From Chloroflexota bacterium (lineage in GTDB: Bacteria; Chloroflexota; Limnocylindria; Limnocylindrales; CSP1-4), in assembly GCA_003158495.1 (NCBI GenBank), contig PMJT01000128.1:334-6121 (forward strand): a DNA stretch of 5,788 bases, written 5' to 3'. The position numbers and the translations under genes are program-made. Below, one piece after another: positions 1 through 5,220 of the stretch. Numbering within the stretch: the first letter of the stretch is position 1; each line of letters opens with the position of its first letter. Below the pieces are notes generated by a model, which did not search any database, had not been told where the DNA came from, and saw only the letters and a list, made by a program, of their open reading frames with translations.

Positions 1-450
1 GACATCCTCGACTCGCGCCCAGAGTTCGTCTGAGACAGGAGGGTTCGAGCGCCAGGGAGCAGGCTTGCGAGTCTCGTTGAGACCTCGGTGCCTCCGTATC
101 CAGACGTTGTAGATGGGTTCATCAAGATGCAGCGGATGCGGGTAGCTTCAAGCCCAGTCTCGACCGCGAGTTGCCGTGCGCTCAAGGTGCCCAAGGCGTA
201 GCGCTCGAACAGGCCAACGACGGGTGCCGATGGTGTCCGGGTCGATCTGGAGTGTGTTGGGAGGCTCGGGCGATCGTCAGAACCCCAATGCAGCGTGACC
301 GCACGGGTCGGTCTCCTGGTCGGGTGGTCTTCGAGGAGTTCTAGGGTCCGCCGGAGGTTGCGCTGCCAGCGGTCCGAGTACCCGGCGAGCAGGAGGTCGA
401 ACGTGCCAGCCTTGGCTCGGCGACCGGGTCTGGGGACGATTCAGCGGTTC
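1..450 (-). pseudogene. Large serine recombinase remnant, multiply disrupted and truncated at window edge
   Basis: Read on the minus strand, this stretch encodes pieces of a large serine site-specific recombinase, but no frame stays open. Positions 413-324 give the resolvase-domain segment AGTFDLLLAGYSDRWQRN followed by LRRTLELLEDH. Positions 300-277 give GHAALGF and then a TGA stop (277-279), the usual start of the Recombinase domain. Positions 221-117 give VGLFERYALGTLSARQLA and, after a gap, ILMN. Positions 114-1 give IYNVWIRRHRG and later PPVSDELWARVEDV. Successive pieces lie in different frames. Roughly 50-60 residues expected between LEDH and GHAALGF are missing. A less certain piece, EPLNRPQTR, lies at about 425-455. 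The catalytic N-terminus is absent and the C-terminal part continues beyond position 1. In the family these enzymes move phages or integrative elements; this copy cannot be active. The family call rests on remembered motifs, not a search. Confidence 0.75.
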
Positions 451-451
451 G

Positions 452-598
452 AAGGAGGAGACGCTCCGGTATTACCGAAGGCTGCTAACTGCATACCGGG
501 CCAATCCCGCGCGCACACGCGCACTGGTCGACGAGCTCGACCGGACGGTGACCGAGATGGAGACCCTCGCGGTGCTCGCGGACGGTGCATCGGGATGA
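452..598 (+). pseudogene. C-terminal fragment of an unrecognised helical protein
   Basis: The plus-strand frame ending in TGA at 596-598 reads KEETLRYYRRLLTAYRANPA, then RTRALVDELDRTVTEMETLA, then VLADGASG. It is rich in charged residues, probably all helical, and its codons end mostly in G or C, as in real genes of this window. No ATG, GTG or TTG start exists in this frame just upstream, where the sequence instead becomes antisense to the recombinase remnant. A purine-rich AAGGAGGAG at 452-460 is part of the codons rather than an obvious ribosome site. Its stop overlaps the next start as ATGA, which suggests a two-gene translationally coupled unit that lost its 5' end when the recombinase piece was joined to it. 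I do not recognise the family. It could be a chance open stretch. Confidence 0.35.
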
Positions 599-977
599 AC
601 AACGGGGCGGGATCGGCGCGGGTCGTCCTGCGCGACGTACGTGACGAGCGGGGCACTCGCCACCTCGGGGCTCGGCGCCGGGATGATGGCGGCATCGTCA
701 TCGAGGGCCACGATCTTGGCCGCGGCGTCGAGGTCTTGGGCCCTGGCCTCAGCGAGTACGAGTGGGTCTGGACGATCGCGCCTGACGCCGTTCCCTCGGC
801 CATCGAGGCAATCGGTGCACAGAGGGTGACGACCCGCTGCAGTTGCTTCTCGGGTGGTCCACTGATCGCGGCGGCACGGACCCAGGGGACTTCCAATTCG
901 CCGTGCCGCGGTCGTCGCCTACAATCCACAGCCCCGTTCGGGCTCGACATTCCGGCCGGCGAACACGACGGAAGTAG
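595..977 (+). pseudogene. Hypothetical protein, apparently frameshifted near codon 78
   Basis: The ATG at 595 overlaps the preceding stop as ATGA. The frame reads MNNGAGSARVVLRDVRDERG, later DDGGIVIEGHDLGRGVEV and LSEYEWVWTIAPDAVPSAIE. After AIGAQR (about 809-826) the frame turns Cys- and Ser-rich and implausible. Shifting by one base at the GGG run 824-826 restores protein-like sequence, DDPLQLLLGWSTDRGGTDPG, which closes at TAG 975-977, 15 bases before a perfect inverted repeat. The whole would be about 127 residues. It resembles small uncharacterised acidic proteins with an EYEW motif that I associate with actinobacteria, but I cannot name a domain or function. The last 25 residues are Arg-rich and not convincing, so a second lesion is possible. 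The uncorrected frame stays open to 1053. Either a decaying gene or a sequencing error would explain the shift. Confidence 0.4.
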
Positions 978-981
978 TCCT

Positions 982-1011
982 CGCTCCCTGACGGAGCGCC
1001 CAGGGCGCTCC
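982..1011 (+). terminator. Perfect 9-bp inverted repeat with an alternative competing hairpin
   Basis: GGAGCGCCC-A-GGGCGCTCC at 993-1011 is a perfect inverted repeat, able to fold as an 8-bp stem with a CAG loop and followed by TCTTC. It lies 15 bases after the TAG at 975-977, where a terminator of the 595-977 gene is expected. A CGCTCC at 982-987 can pair instead with GGAGCG at 993-998 (6 bp, 5-base loop), so two hairpins exclude each other. There is no true T-run, so intrinsic termination is plausible but unproven. A protein-binding palindrome is the alternative. Confidence 0.4.
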
Positions 1012-1122
1012 TCTTCAGGCGTAAAACTCTATGCCGCGGGACTGGCGCGATGATCCTCGGTCGAGCCGGATCGGCCACAGCCTTCATTTCGGCTGGCCGT
1101 ACCGGATGCTTTCGTCATAGGG

Positions 1123-1153
1123 GGCTGGGCAAGACGAGCCGTCTACCCCAGCC
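1123..1153 (-). terminator. Two-tier hairpin downstream of the universal stress protein gene
   Basis: GGCTGGG at 1123-1129 pairs with CCCAGCC at 1147-1153. After a 2x2 internal loop, AGAC (1132-1135) pairs with GTCT (1141-1144) around the loop GAGCC. It begins 16 bases after the stop of the minus-strand gene at 1170-1604 and is the best terminator candidate for it. No U-rich tail follows on that strand, so it could act with Rho or simply protect the 3' end. Confidence 0.4.
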
Positions 1154-1169
1154 GCTTCGCCGGCGGGCC

Positions 1170-1604
1170 CTACCCGGCCTCGTGCACGATGAGGACGGGG
1201 ATGGCGCTGCCGGCCGCCACCTGCGCCGAGACTGACCCGAGCAACGCGCTCTCCAGCCGTCCCAGCCCCCGGGTCCCCATTACGAGCAGGTCGTACTGGC
1301 CGGAGGCGGCCGCCGCGAGGATGGCCGCCGCGGGGTGCCCAGCACCGAGCAGGTCCTTGCGCACAGGCGGACCGCCGGCCGCCTGGACAACGGCCTCCTC
1401 GTCTGCCAGGAGTGCGCGCGCCTGCTGCATGGCCGGCAGGAGGTCTGCCGAGTATTGCGGCTCGCCTTCGAAGCCGGGTGGCTCGTGGTATACGGTGAGC
1501 AGCGTGAGCGTCGCGCCCATCTCGCGGGCGAACGCGGCAGCAGTCAGGACGGCTTGTCTGGAATGGTGACTGCCGTCCACCGCAACCACAATACGCTGGA
1601 ACAT
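1170..1604 (-). CDS. Universal stress protein, UspA family, ATP-binding type
   Basis: This 144-residue protein is a single Usp domain of normal family length. It opens with MFQRIVVAVDGSHHSRQAV, the first beta strand with the conserved VAVDGS at 7-12. Near the end, GTRGLGRLESALLGS (110-124) matches exactly the G-2x-G-9x-G-S nucleotide-binding signature of the ATP-binding Usp subgroup, followed by the usual IPVLIVH (135-141). There is no signal peptide or membrane span, so it acts in the cytosol, normally as a dimer. In the family it supports survival under starvation, oxidative or respiratory stress; its exact client is unknown. AGGGAG (1611-1616), six bases upstream, supports the ATG at 1604. 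The gene follows a small membrane-protein gene on the same strand after 116 bases, so it may share a transcript or have its own promoter. I am confident of the family, not of the physiological trigger. Confidence 0.95.
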   Translation of the reverse strand: MFQRIVVAVDGSHHSRQAVLTAAAFAREMGATLTLLTVYHEPPGFEGEPQYSADLLPAMQQARALLADEEAVVQAAGGPPVRKDLLGAGHPAAAILAAAASGQYDLLVMGTRGLGRLESALLGSVSAQVAAGSAIPVLIVHEAG

Positions 1605-1632
1605 CTCGTACTCCCTACTGCCGTTGAATGCG

Positions 1633-1645
1633 GGTGCCGGGCACC
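1633..1645. repeat. Small perfect palindrome between two minus-strand genes
   Basis: GGTGCC-G-GGCACC is a perfect 6-bp inverted repeat around one base. It lies in the 116-base gap between the small membrane-protein gene and the universal stress protein gene, about 30 bases upstream of the latter's start. It could be a binding site or part of a weak hairpin. It is short enough to arise by chance in GC-rich DNA. Confidence 0.25.
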
Positions 1646-1720
1646 GGGGGTAACTGACGCGTCGACTACGGACGGGCCCAATACGTCGCGCCAGTGGAGC
1701 GCAACTCTAGCCGCAGAGCC

Positions 1721-1912
1721 CTAACGTGCCACCAATATCACAAGCAAGGCCACGATGACGACCGTTGCTGCCACGAATGCGCCGACTGGAAGGTGCAGGC
1801 GCACCTTTGTGGTTGGAAGTCCGATCCCGCCCAGAGTGTTCGGGGCGTTCTGATCGTGGAGCACGTTGATAGGCGGCCCAGCCTGGGCCTGGTTCTGGGT
1901 GGGTGTGGCCAT
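1721..1912 (-). CDS. Small single-span membrane protein of unknown family
   Basis: The 63-residue product starts MATPTQNQAQAGPPINVLHD, has a polar N-terminal half rich in Gln, Asn and Pro, then one strongly hydrophobic helix from about residue 42 to 61 (LPVGAFVAATVVIVALLVIL) and ends VAR. This is the layout of a tail-anchored single-pass protein; the cytosolic N-terminus is inference. The start is decided by AAGGAGG at 1918-1924, five bases upstream of the ATG at 1912 and the best ribosome site in the window. The frame extends upstream to an ATG at 2008, which would add 32 Arg/Trp/Pro-rich residues with no comparable site. The gene precedes the universal stress protein gene on the same strand, 116 bases apart, so the two may be co-transcribed. 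I recognise no family. Confidence 0.7.
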   Translation of the reverse strand: MATPTQNQAQAGPPINVLHDQNAPNTLGGIGLPTTKVRLHLPVGAFVAATVVIVALLVILVAR

Positions 1913-2181
1913 GACTTCCTCCTTGCGCTCATCGCGGCCTGGGGCATCCGGGGAAGCGGGCCGCCACGGCCACCGTCGAGAGCCACGGCGCCACCGCTCC
2001 TCATCCATTGTGGGCTGGGTCTGGCGCCAACCGTGAGGATGGGAACCCCTCTCGCTCGAACTGCTAGGACCGACAAAGGGCACGCGGCAACGCCTCGCTG
2101 CCTATCCGGCATCTCTGGCTCTAAGCATGGCAAGCGGCCATGTGGTCCAGCCTGAAGGGCTCACCCCCGACGTTCGCGTAG
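1913..2181. other. Divergent intergenic region with no recognisable gene
   Basis: These 269 bases separate the minus-strand membrane-protein gene from the plus-strand gene at 2182, so they must hold any promoters for both. I see the ribosome site at 1918-1924, a repeated GCCACGG motif around 1965-1987 and two GGCGCC palindromes around 1987-2030. No convincing -35/-10 pair stands out. A 25-codon plus-strand frame starting at 2127 has no ribosome site and is not called. Confidence 0.4.
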
Positions 2182-2469
2182 TTGGGAGCGACGCCGCGCC
2201 GTAAGCTCACGTCAGTGACAGCGAAACCATCGCCGTGGGTCTACTACGCTCCTCTTAAGGATCCGCGGTCCTGGCCGGCCGGCTGCTATGGGTTGACCCA
2301 GAACGGCTACGAGCTCGAGTCGACCATCGAGCTCGACAGCGGCCTCACGCTCGAGAAGGCGCCCGGTTTCGGCCGGCGGCCTGTTCCCGTTCCGCGGAAG
2401 GACAACCGACTCGCGGGTCTGGTGCTCTGCCTGGACGAGCAGGGCCGCGTCTTCGAGATCGTGGGCTGA
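2182..2469 (+). CDS. Small hypothetical protein with a non-ATG start
   Basis: The frame is bounded by TAG at 2179-2181 and TGA at 2467-2469 and holds up to 95 residues from TTG 2182, or 84 from GTG 2215. No ATG start is available at its 5' end and neither candidate has a good ribosome site. Coding is supported by the strong preference for codons ending in G or C and by a protein-like sequence: WVYYAPLKDPRSWPAGCYGL, then ELESTIELDSGLTLEKAPGF, then LVLCLDEQGRVFEIVG. There is no signal peptide or membrane span; it looks like a small soluble mostly-beta protein with two Cys. I do not recognise a family. It converges on the exporter gene that ends at 2551, leaving an 81-base gap without an obvious terminator. 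Confidence 0.6.
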   Translation: MGATPRRKLTSVTAKPSPWVYYAPLKDPRSWPAGCYGLTQNGYELESTIELDSGLTLEKAPGFGRRPVPVPRKDNRLAGLVLCLDEQGRVFEIVG

Positions 2470-2550
2470 CCTCCATCACAAGACGGGCTGTGCCAGTTCC
2501 TTGCGGCGGCGGCTGGGTTGGTGTAAGTGGCGCCAGGTGAGCTAGGTGCT

Positions 2551-3888
2551 TCACTCGTCGGCTGCCCGGCCGGATCGAGTTTGTGACAGCGGTAGGCTCG
2601 CCACCTGGTCTTGAGAGCGGCCGGTGGCTCCAAGACGCCGGTGCCAGACACGGATGGCGATGGCCGCCGCCACGATCTGGAGCAGGCCCATTACGACGAA
2701 CATCAGGGCGATCCCAGCCGGGTCGCGCGTCCCAAGAAATGCGCCCAGACCTGATGCTGCGCCCCCCGATGCCAGAGCGGGCTTGAAGATGCCGTCGGCG
2801 AGCGGACCCGCCAGCACGTATGCGAGTGGAATGACCGCTCGCTCAACCGCCTGGCGAATCGCGAACACGCGGCCCTGGAGATCGACCGGGACTGAGCTCT
2901 GCCAGATTGCCTGCCCACAACCGCCGATCACCGGTAGCGTCACGTGCGCGACGAAGGCACCGCAGGCGACGAGCACGAGGTTGGGTTGGATGCCCATGGC
3001 GACGAAGGCGAAGCCGCTGACCAGCTCGGCCGCCAGGATGCCGGCCATCTTGCGGCGTGGCCCGCCCCACACCGTCATGGATACGCTGCCGGCTATCACG
3101 CCGATCCCCGCGATCGAAAAGACCACGCCGAGTTCGCCTGGTGTGGCGAAGCCGAGGATGAGCGGCGCTGCGAGCGCTCCGACCAGGCCCCACAGGAAGT
3201 TGACGCCCGCGATGAAGGTCAGCAGCGCCAGCAGCGCGGGACGCATGCGCAACCACTGCCAGCCCTCGGAGAGGCGCGGAGGCGCAGCCCAGACCGATCG
3301 CGCCAGCTCAGGGAAACGCACCAAAGTCAAGGCAACTACTGCCACCAGGAAACTGCCCGCATCCAGGGCAAGTATCGGGGCGACGCCTATCGTGACCAGG
3401 AGCGCGCCGCCGGCAATGGGGGCGACGACATCGGCCACGCCCTGGGCCATCGCGACCAGACCGGCTGCTCGGGCGAGCTGAGCTTCCGACACGAGGAGCG
3501 TCGTGGCCGCACTCCAGGCCGGCCACTCAAAGGCCGCGGCGGTTCCGAGCGCCGCGCCGGCCAGGTAAACGTGCCATATCTGAAGGGAGCCCGCCGCGAG
3601 CAGGGCCAGCAGTACCAAAGTCGTCACGGCGCCTGCCCCTTGAGTGGCGAGCATGACGCGCCGTCGCGGGATCGCATCAACGACTCGCGCGACGACAGGT
3701 GCGAGAAGGACCCGGGGCGCGATCGTGCACGCGCCTAGAAGCGCGTAGTCGGTGACTGCGCCGCGCATCTGGTAGACCCACAGGCCCAGAGCGAAGGTGG
3801 TCATGCCCGACCCGACGAGCGACACGAACTGGCCCGCCCAGGCGGCGGCGAAGGCCGGCGAGAAGCCGGCCCCATTGCTCGACTTCAT
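2551..3888 (-). CDS. MFS exporter, macrolide-efflux (DHA3/MFS_3) type
   Basis: This 445-residue inner-membrane protein has about twelve hydrophobic helices, the size and layout of a 12-span major facilitator drug exporter. The loop after helix 2 carries ARVVDAIPRRR (67-77), the family's Asp plus basic cluster (motif A position). The second half carries GRVFAIRQAVERAVIPLAYV (339-358) followed by LAGPLAD (359-365), which I associate with MefA- and EntS-like exporters driven by proton exchange. Residues 421-445 form a polar cytosolic tail. The substrate cannot be read from sequence; macrolide-like, siderophore-like or other hydrophobic compounds are possible. Its ATG overlaps the stop of the upstream cyclase gene by one base (TGATG), and no ribosome site precedes it, so translation is probably coupled. 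Two repressor-like palindromes lie upstream of the pair, with the marR gene beyond. Confidence 0.9.
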   Translation of the reverse strand: MKSSNGAGFSPAFAAAWAGQFVSLVGSGMTTFALGLWVYQMRGAVTDYALLGACTIAPRVLLAPVVARVVDAIPRRRVMLATQGAGAVTTLVLLALLAAGSLQIWHVYLAGAALGTAAAFEWPAWSAATTLLVSEAQLARAAGLVAMAQGVADVVAPIAGGALLVTIGVAPILALDAGSFLVAVVALTLVRFPELARSVWAAPPRLSEGWQWLRMRPALLALLTFIAGVNFLWGLVGALAAPLILGFATPGELGVVFSIAGIGVIAGSVSMTVWGGPRRKMAGILAAELVSGFAFVAMGIQPNLVLVACGAFVAHVTLPVIGGCGQAIWQSSVPVDLQGRVFAIRQAVERAVIPLAYVLAGPLADGIFKPALASGGAASGLGAFLGTRDPAGIALMFVVMGLLQIVAAAIAIRVWHRRLGATGRSQDQVASLPLSQTRSGRAADE

Positions 3889-4306
3889 CAGGGGTGGGCC
3901 GGCTCGGTGCCTAGCTGGCGCAGGATCTCGAGGTGGTCGATGACGTGCCAGGCCTCGCTGGCGATCAAGCCGTCGCGGACGACAGCCATTTCCACGCCGG
4001 TGAATCGGATTGATCGGCCAGTTGGCTCGATCCCCAGGAAGGTGCCGCGGTGCGTACCGGCATAGGTCACCTTTGCCACGACGCGGTCACCCTCGGCAAC
4101 GAGTTCGTCGATCGAGAAGCGAAGGTCCGGGAAGGCAGCCCACATGCTCCGCAAGGCCGATCGCGCCGCGTCGGGCCCGACGACTGGGCCGGGGGAGCCG
4201 AACTCCGGCGCGAACAGCTCGTCTGCCATTTCGAGCCGACGCCCGTTGGCGACTTCCTCGAAGTAGAGCCGGACGGGGGTCTTGGATCGAGAGAGTGCTC
4301 GGGCAT
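3888..4306 (-). CDS. SnoaL-like ester cyclase, apparently frameshifted in its first codons
   Basis: The uninterrupted frame (ATG 4229 to stop 3888-3890, 113 residues) carries the core of a SnoaL-like ester cyclase: FPDLRFSIDELVAEGDRVVA (33-52), GTHRGTFLGIEPTG (58-71), and the C-terminal WHVIDHLEILRQLG (94-106), in which Trp94 and Asp98 are the conserved pair. It lacks the family's first helix. That helix is present just upstream in the same frame, VRLYFEEVANGRRLE (4274-4230), but without a start codon. An ATG at 4306, with GGAGAG at 4313-4318 six bases before it, begins MPEHSLDPRP in a frame one base off. Restoring one base, for example in the C5 run (GGGGG, 4275-4279), gives about 139 residues, the usual family length. 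Members are small alpha+beta barrels binding hydrophobic or aromatic compounds; the substrate here is unknown. It is coupled to the exporter gene. Confidence 0.85.
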
Positions 4307-4312
4307 GTTGGG

Positions 4313-4318
4313 CTCTCC
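4313..4318 (-). promoter_or_regulatory. Ribosome binding site deciding the cyclase start
   Basis: GGAGAG on the minus strand sits six bases before the ATG at 4306. It marks that ATG as the natural start, although it now reads into a frame one base off from the cyclase core. The in-frame ATG at 4229 has no comparable site. Confidence 0.55.
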
Positions 4319-4347
4319 ATCGGACAGGCCCGGCCCGGTGGCCGGTA

Positions 4348-4361
4348 ATACGAGATCGTAT
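4348..4361. promoter_or_regulatory. MarR-type operator O1 upstream of cyclase-exporter pair
   Basis: ATACGA-GA-TCGTAT is a perfect 6-bp inverted repeat with a 2-base spacer, the compact form bound by a MarR dimer. It lies 42 bases upstream of the ATG at 4306. A 13-of-14 match lies in front of marR (4880-4893), which links it to that repressor. The minus-strand -10-like TATCAT (4360-4365) overlaps its edge, so binding would block the polymerase. Confidence 0.75.
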
Positions 4362-4388
4362 GATACGACATCGTAGTATCTGCGGGAA
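4360..4388 (-). promoter_or_regulatory. Candidate promoter for cyclase-exporter pair
   Basis: On the minus strand, TTCCCG (4388-4383) and TATCAT (4365-4360) are 17 bases apart. The -10 matches TATAAT at five of six positions; the -35 is weak (three of six). The -10 falls between operators O1 and O2. Transcription from about 4353 would give a leader of some 47 bases with the GGAGAG site near its end. Confidence 0.4.
4364..4375. promoter_or_regulatory. MarR-type operator O2, adjacent to O1
   Basis: TACGA-CA-TCGTA is a perfect 5-bp inverted repeat with the same half-site and spacer as O1. Their centres are 15 bp apart, about one and a half helical turns, so two dimers would sit on roughly opposite faces. 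Flanking bases continue as GA and GTATC, hinting at a longer site. Confidence 0.7.
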
Positions 4389-4429
4389 GGCAGACCGATC
4401 CTGCAGTTGCCAGGAGGGAGGCTCCGATC

Positions 4430-4870
4430 TTACTCGCGCGACTCGATGGAGCGGCTCGCACGACTGGCCATGATCGCGTCTGCCGTCGCGTAGAAGCCCT
4501 CGATAGACGCAGGCGTAAGACCGTTGGATACTGCCGCCTCAAACGTCGCTACGGCCTCAGTTACGCGGTCGGCGGCGACGGTTCCCGCGGCGGTCAGAAT
4601 AATCACGAACGAGCGGCGATCGTCCGGGTTGATACGCCGCTCAACCAAGCCGTGCCGTTCCAAGCGGCTCAAGACGCTGGTCAGCGTTGACGGCCGATGG
4701 CCGAACGCTGCGACCAGGGAATGCACTGGCAGCGGGCCCTCGGCGGCAAGCAGCGCGAGCACGTGTGCCTCCGCCTGAGTGATGCCCAGCTCTCGAAGCT
4801 CGTCGGACAGATATGCGCCGACGTGGTGCGTAGCGCGTTCAAGGATGCGTATCAGCGATCGATCTGCCAT
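4430..4870 (-). CDS. MarR-family transcriptional repressor
   Basis: From ATG 4870 the protein has 146 residues, the normal MarR length. The helix LGITQAEAHVLALLAAEGPL (28-47) leads into the winged helix-turn-helix: the recognition helix is around RPSTLTSVLSRLERHGLV (59-76) and the wing is ERRINPDDRRSFVIILTAAG (77-96), with the conserved Asp84-Arg85 at its tip. The flanking helices should form the dimer interface, where hydrophobic or phenolic ligands usually bind to release DNA. The frame extends upstream to GTG 4918, but the added 16 residues are His/Arg-rich and would swallow the operator and promoter, so I prefer 4870. There is no ribosome site before 4870; a leaderless transcript is likely. 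It probably represses itself and the cyclase-exporter pair 123 bases downstream, since matching palindromes precede both. Confidence 0.93.
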   Translation of the reverse strand: MADRSLIRILERATHHVGAYLSDELRELGITQAEAHVLALLAAEGPLPVHSLVAAFGHRPSTLTSVLSRLERHGLVERRINPDDRRSFVIILTAAGTVAADRVTEAVATFEAAVSNGLTPASIEGFYATADAIMASRASRSIESRE

Positions 4871-4876
4871 GTGGCG

Positions 4877-4906
4877 ATGATGCGATCTCGTATGATCTGC
4901 CGTCAA
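4877..4906 (-). promoter_or_regulatory. Candidate marR promoter containing an operator
   Basis: On the minus strand, TTGACG (4906-4901, five of six to the -35 consensus) is followed after 18 bases by CATCAT (4882-4877, four of six to the -10 consensus). The expected transcription start is near 4870, exactly the proposed ATG, which fits a leaderless mRNA and the absence of a ribosome site. The operator at 4880-4893 fills the spacer. Confidence 0.5.
4880..4893. promoter_or_regulatory. MarR-type operator O3 upstream of marR
   Basis: The plus strand reads ATGCGATCTCGTAT, a 13-of-14 match to the complement of O1 (ATACGATCTCGTAT). It lies 10-23 bases upstream of the marR ATG at 4870 and between the candidate -35 and -10, as expected for autorepression. 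The single mismatch breaks one symmetric pair, so affinity may be lower than for O1. Confidence 0.7.
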
Positions 4907-5209
4907 CGCCCTGCTCACTGAACGGTTGAGTTCGGCGCCGCCAGATCACCTTCGGGCCTGGCGAAGGATCGCGAGGGTGCGGCAGGCTTTCGAGCCAAAT
5001 GCGATGCTCGGGGCGATTGGAGTCGAACCTGCCGCGTCGTGGTGCGAGGTTGACCGCACTGGTTCGACACCATCACCCGGTCGCGAGCGGCGCGACCCCA
5101 TCGCGCCCGCGTGAGGGTATCCATCCTCGCAGTGGCGCCGGATTAGGCCCAGACTCGGCTACCGACCTGATTGAGCCGCGCCCCCAGGCTCCGACATCGC
5201 CGCAAAGCT
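4894..5209. other. Intergenic region between divergent marR and yceI-like genes, no gene recognised
   Basis: No frame here has a convincing start, ribosome site or protein-like sequence. Apart from the marR -35 (4901-4906) I find no further copy of the ATACGA-type operator, so control of the yceI-like gene by the same repressor is not supported by a nearby site. A tRNA-like TTCGA stretch occurs twice (about 5030-5070) without a foldable tRNA. The promoter of the plus-strand gene must lie here but I cannot place it. Confidence 0.4.
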
Positions 5210-5214
5210 AGGAG
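5210..5214 (+). promoter_or_regulatory. Ribosome binding site of the YceI-family gene
   Basis: AGGAG lies six bases before the ATG at 5221 and fixes that start. The resulting N-terminus aligns with the usual beginning of the YceI domain. Confidence 0.75.
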
Positions 5215-5220
5215 TCGATC

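Noticed and set aside
441..950. A 169-codon minus-strand frame opposite the left-flank hypothetical genes
   Set aside because: It is Arg/Pro/Ser-rich low-complexity sequence without a start signal, and the plus strand gives the more protein-like reading.
295..1053. A 252-codon open plus-strand frame
   Set aside because: Its first 100 codons are antisense to, or out of frame with, better-supported coding remnants, and its last 75 codons are implausible protein. Only the part from ATG 595 to about 826 is likely to be coding.
1913..2008. Longer form of the small membrane protein from ATG 2008
   Set aside because: The added Arg/Trp/Pro-rich segment has no ribosome site, whereas AAGGAGG is placed ideally for the ATG at 1912.
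2127..2204. A 25-codon plus-strand frame beginning with ATG in the divergent intergenic region
   Set aside because: It has no ribosome site, is very short, and overlaps the better-supported frame starting at 2182.
2624..3481. A long plus-strand frame of 285 codons opposite the exporter gene
   Set aside because: It is an antisense shadow in GC-rich DNA: low-complexity Ala/Pro/Arg/Thr sequence, no ribosome site, and the opposite strand encodes a convincing 12-span transporter.
2944..3738. A second long plus-strand frame opposite the exporter gene
   Set aside because: It is an Arg/Asp/Gln-rich shadow with no start signal or recognisable domain.
4871..4918. Longer marR starting at GTG 4918
   Set aside because: The extra 16 residues are not MarR-like and would place the promoter and operator inside the coding region.
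5015..5090. tRNA-like sequence with GTCGAACC and GGTTCGA motifs
   Set aside because: On either strand the T-stem has only two or three pairs and no acceptor stem or anticodon arm can be formed.
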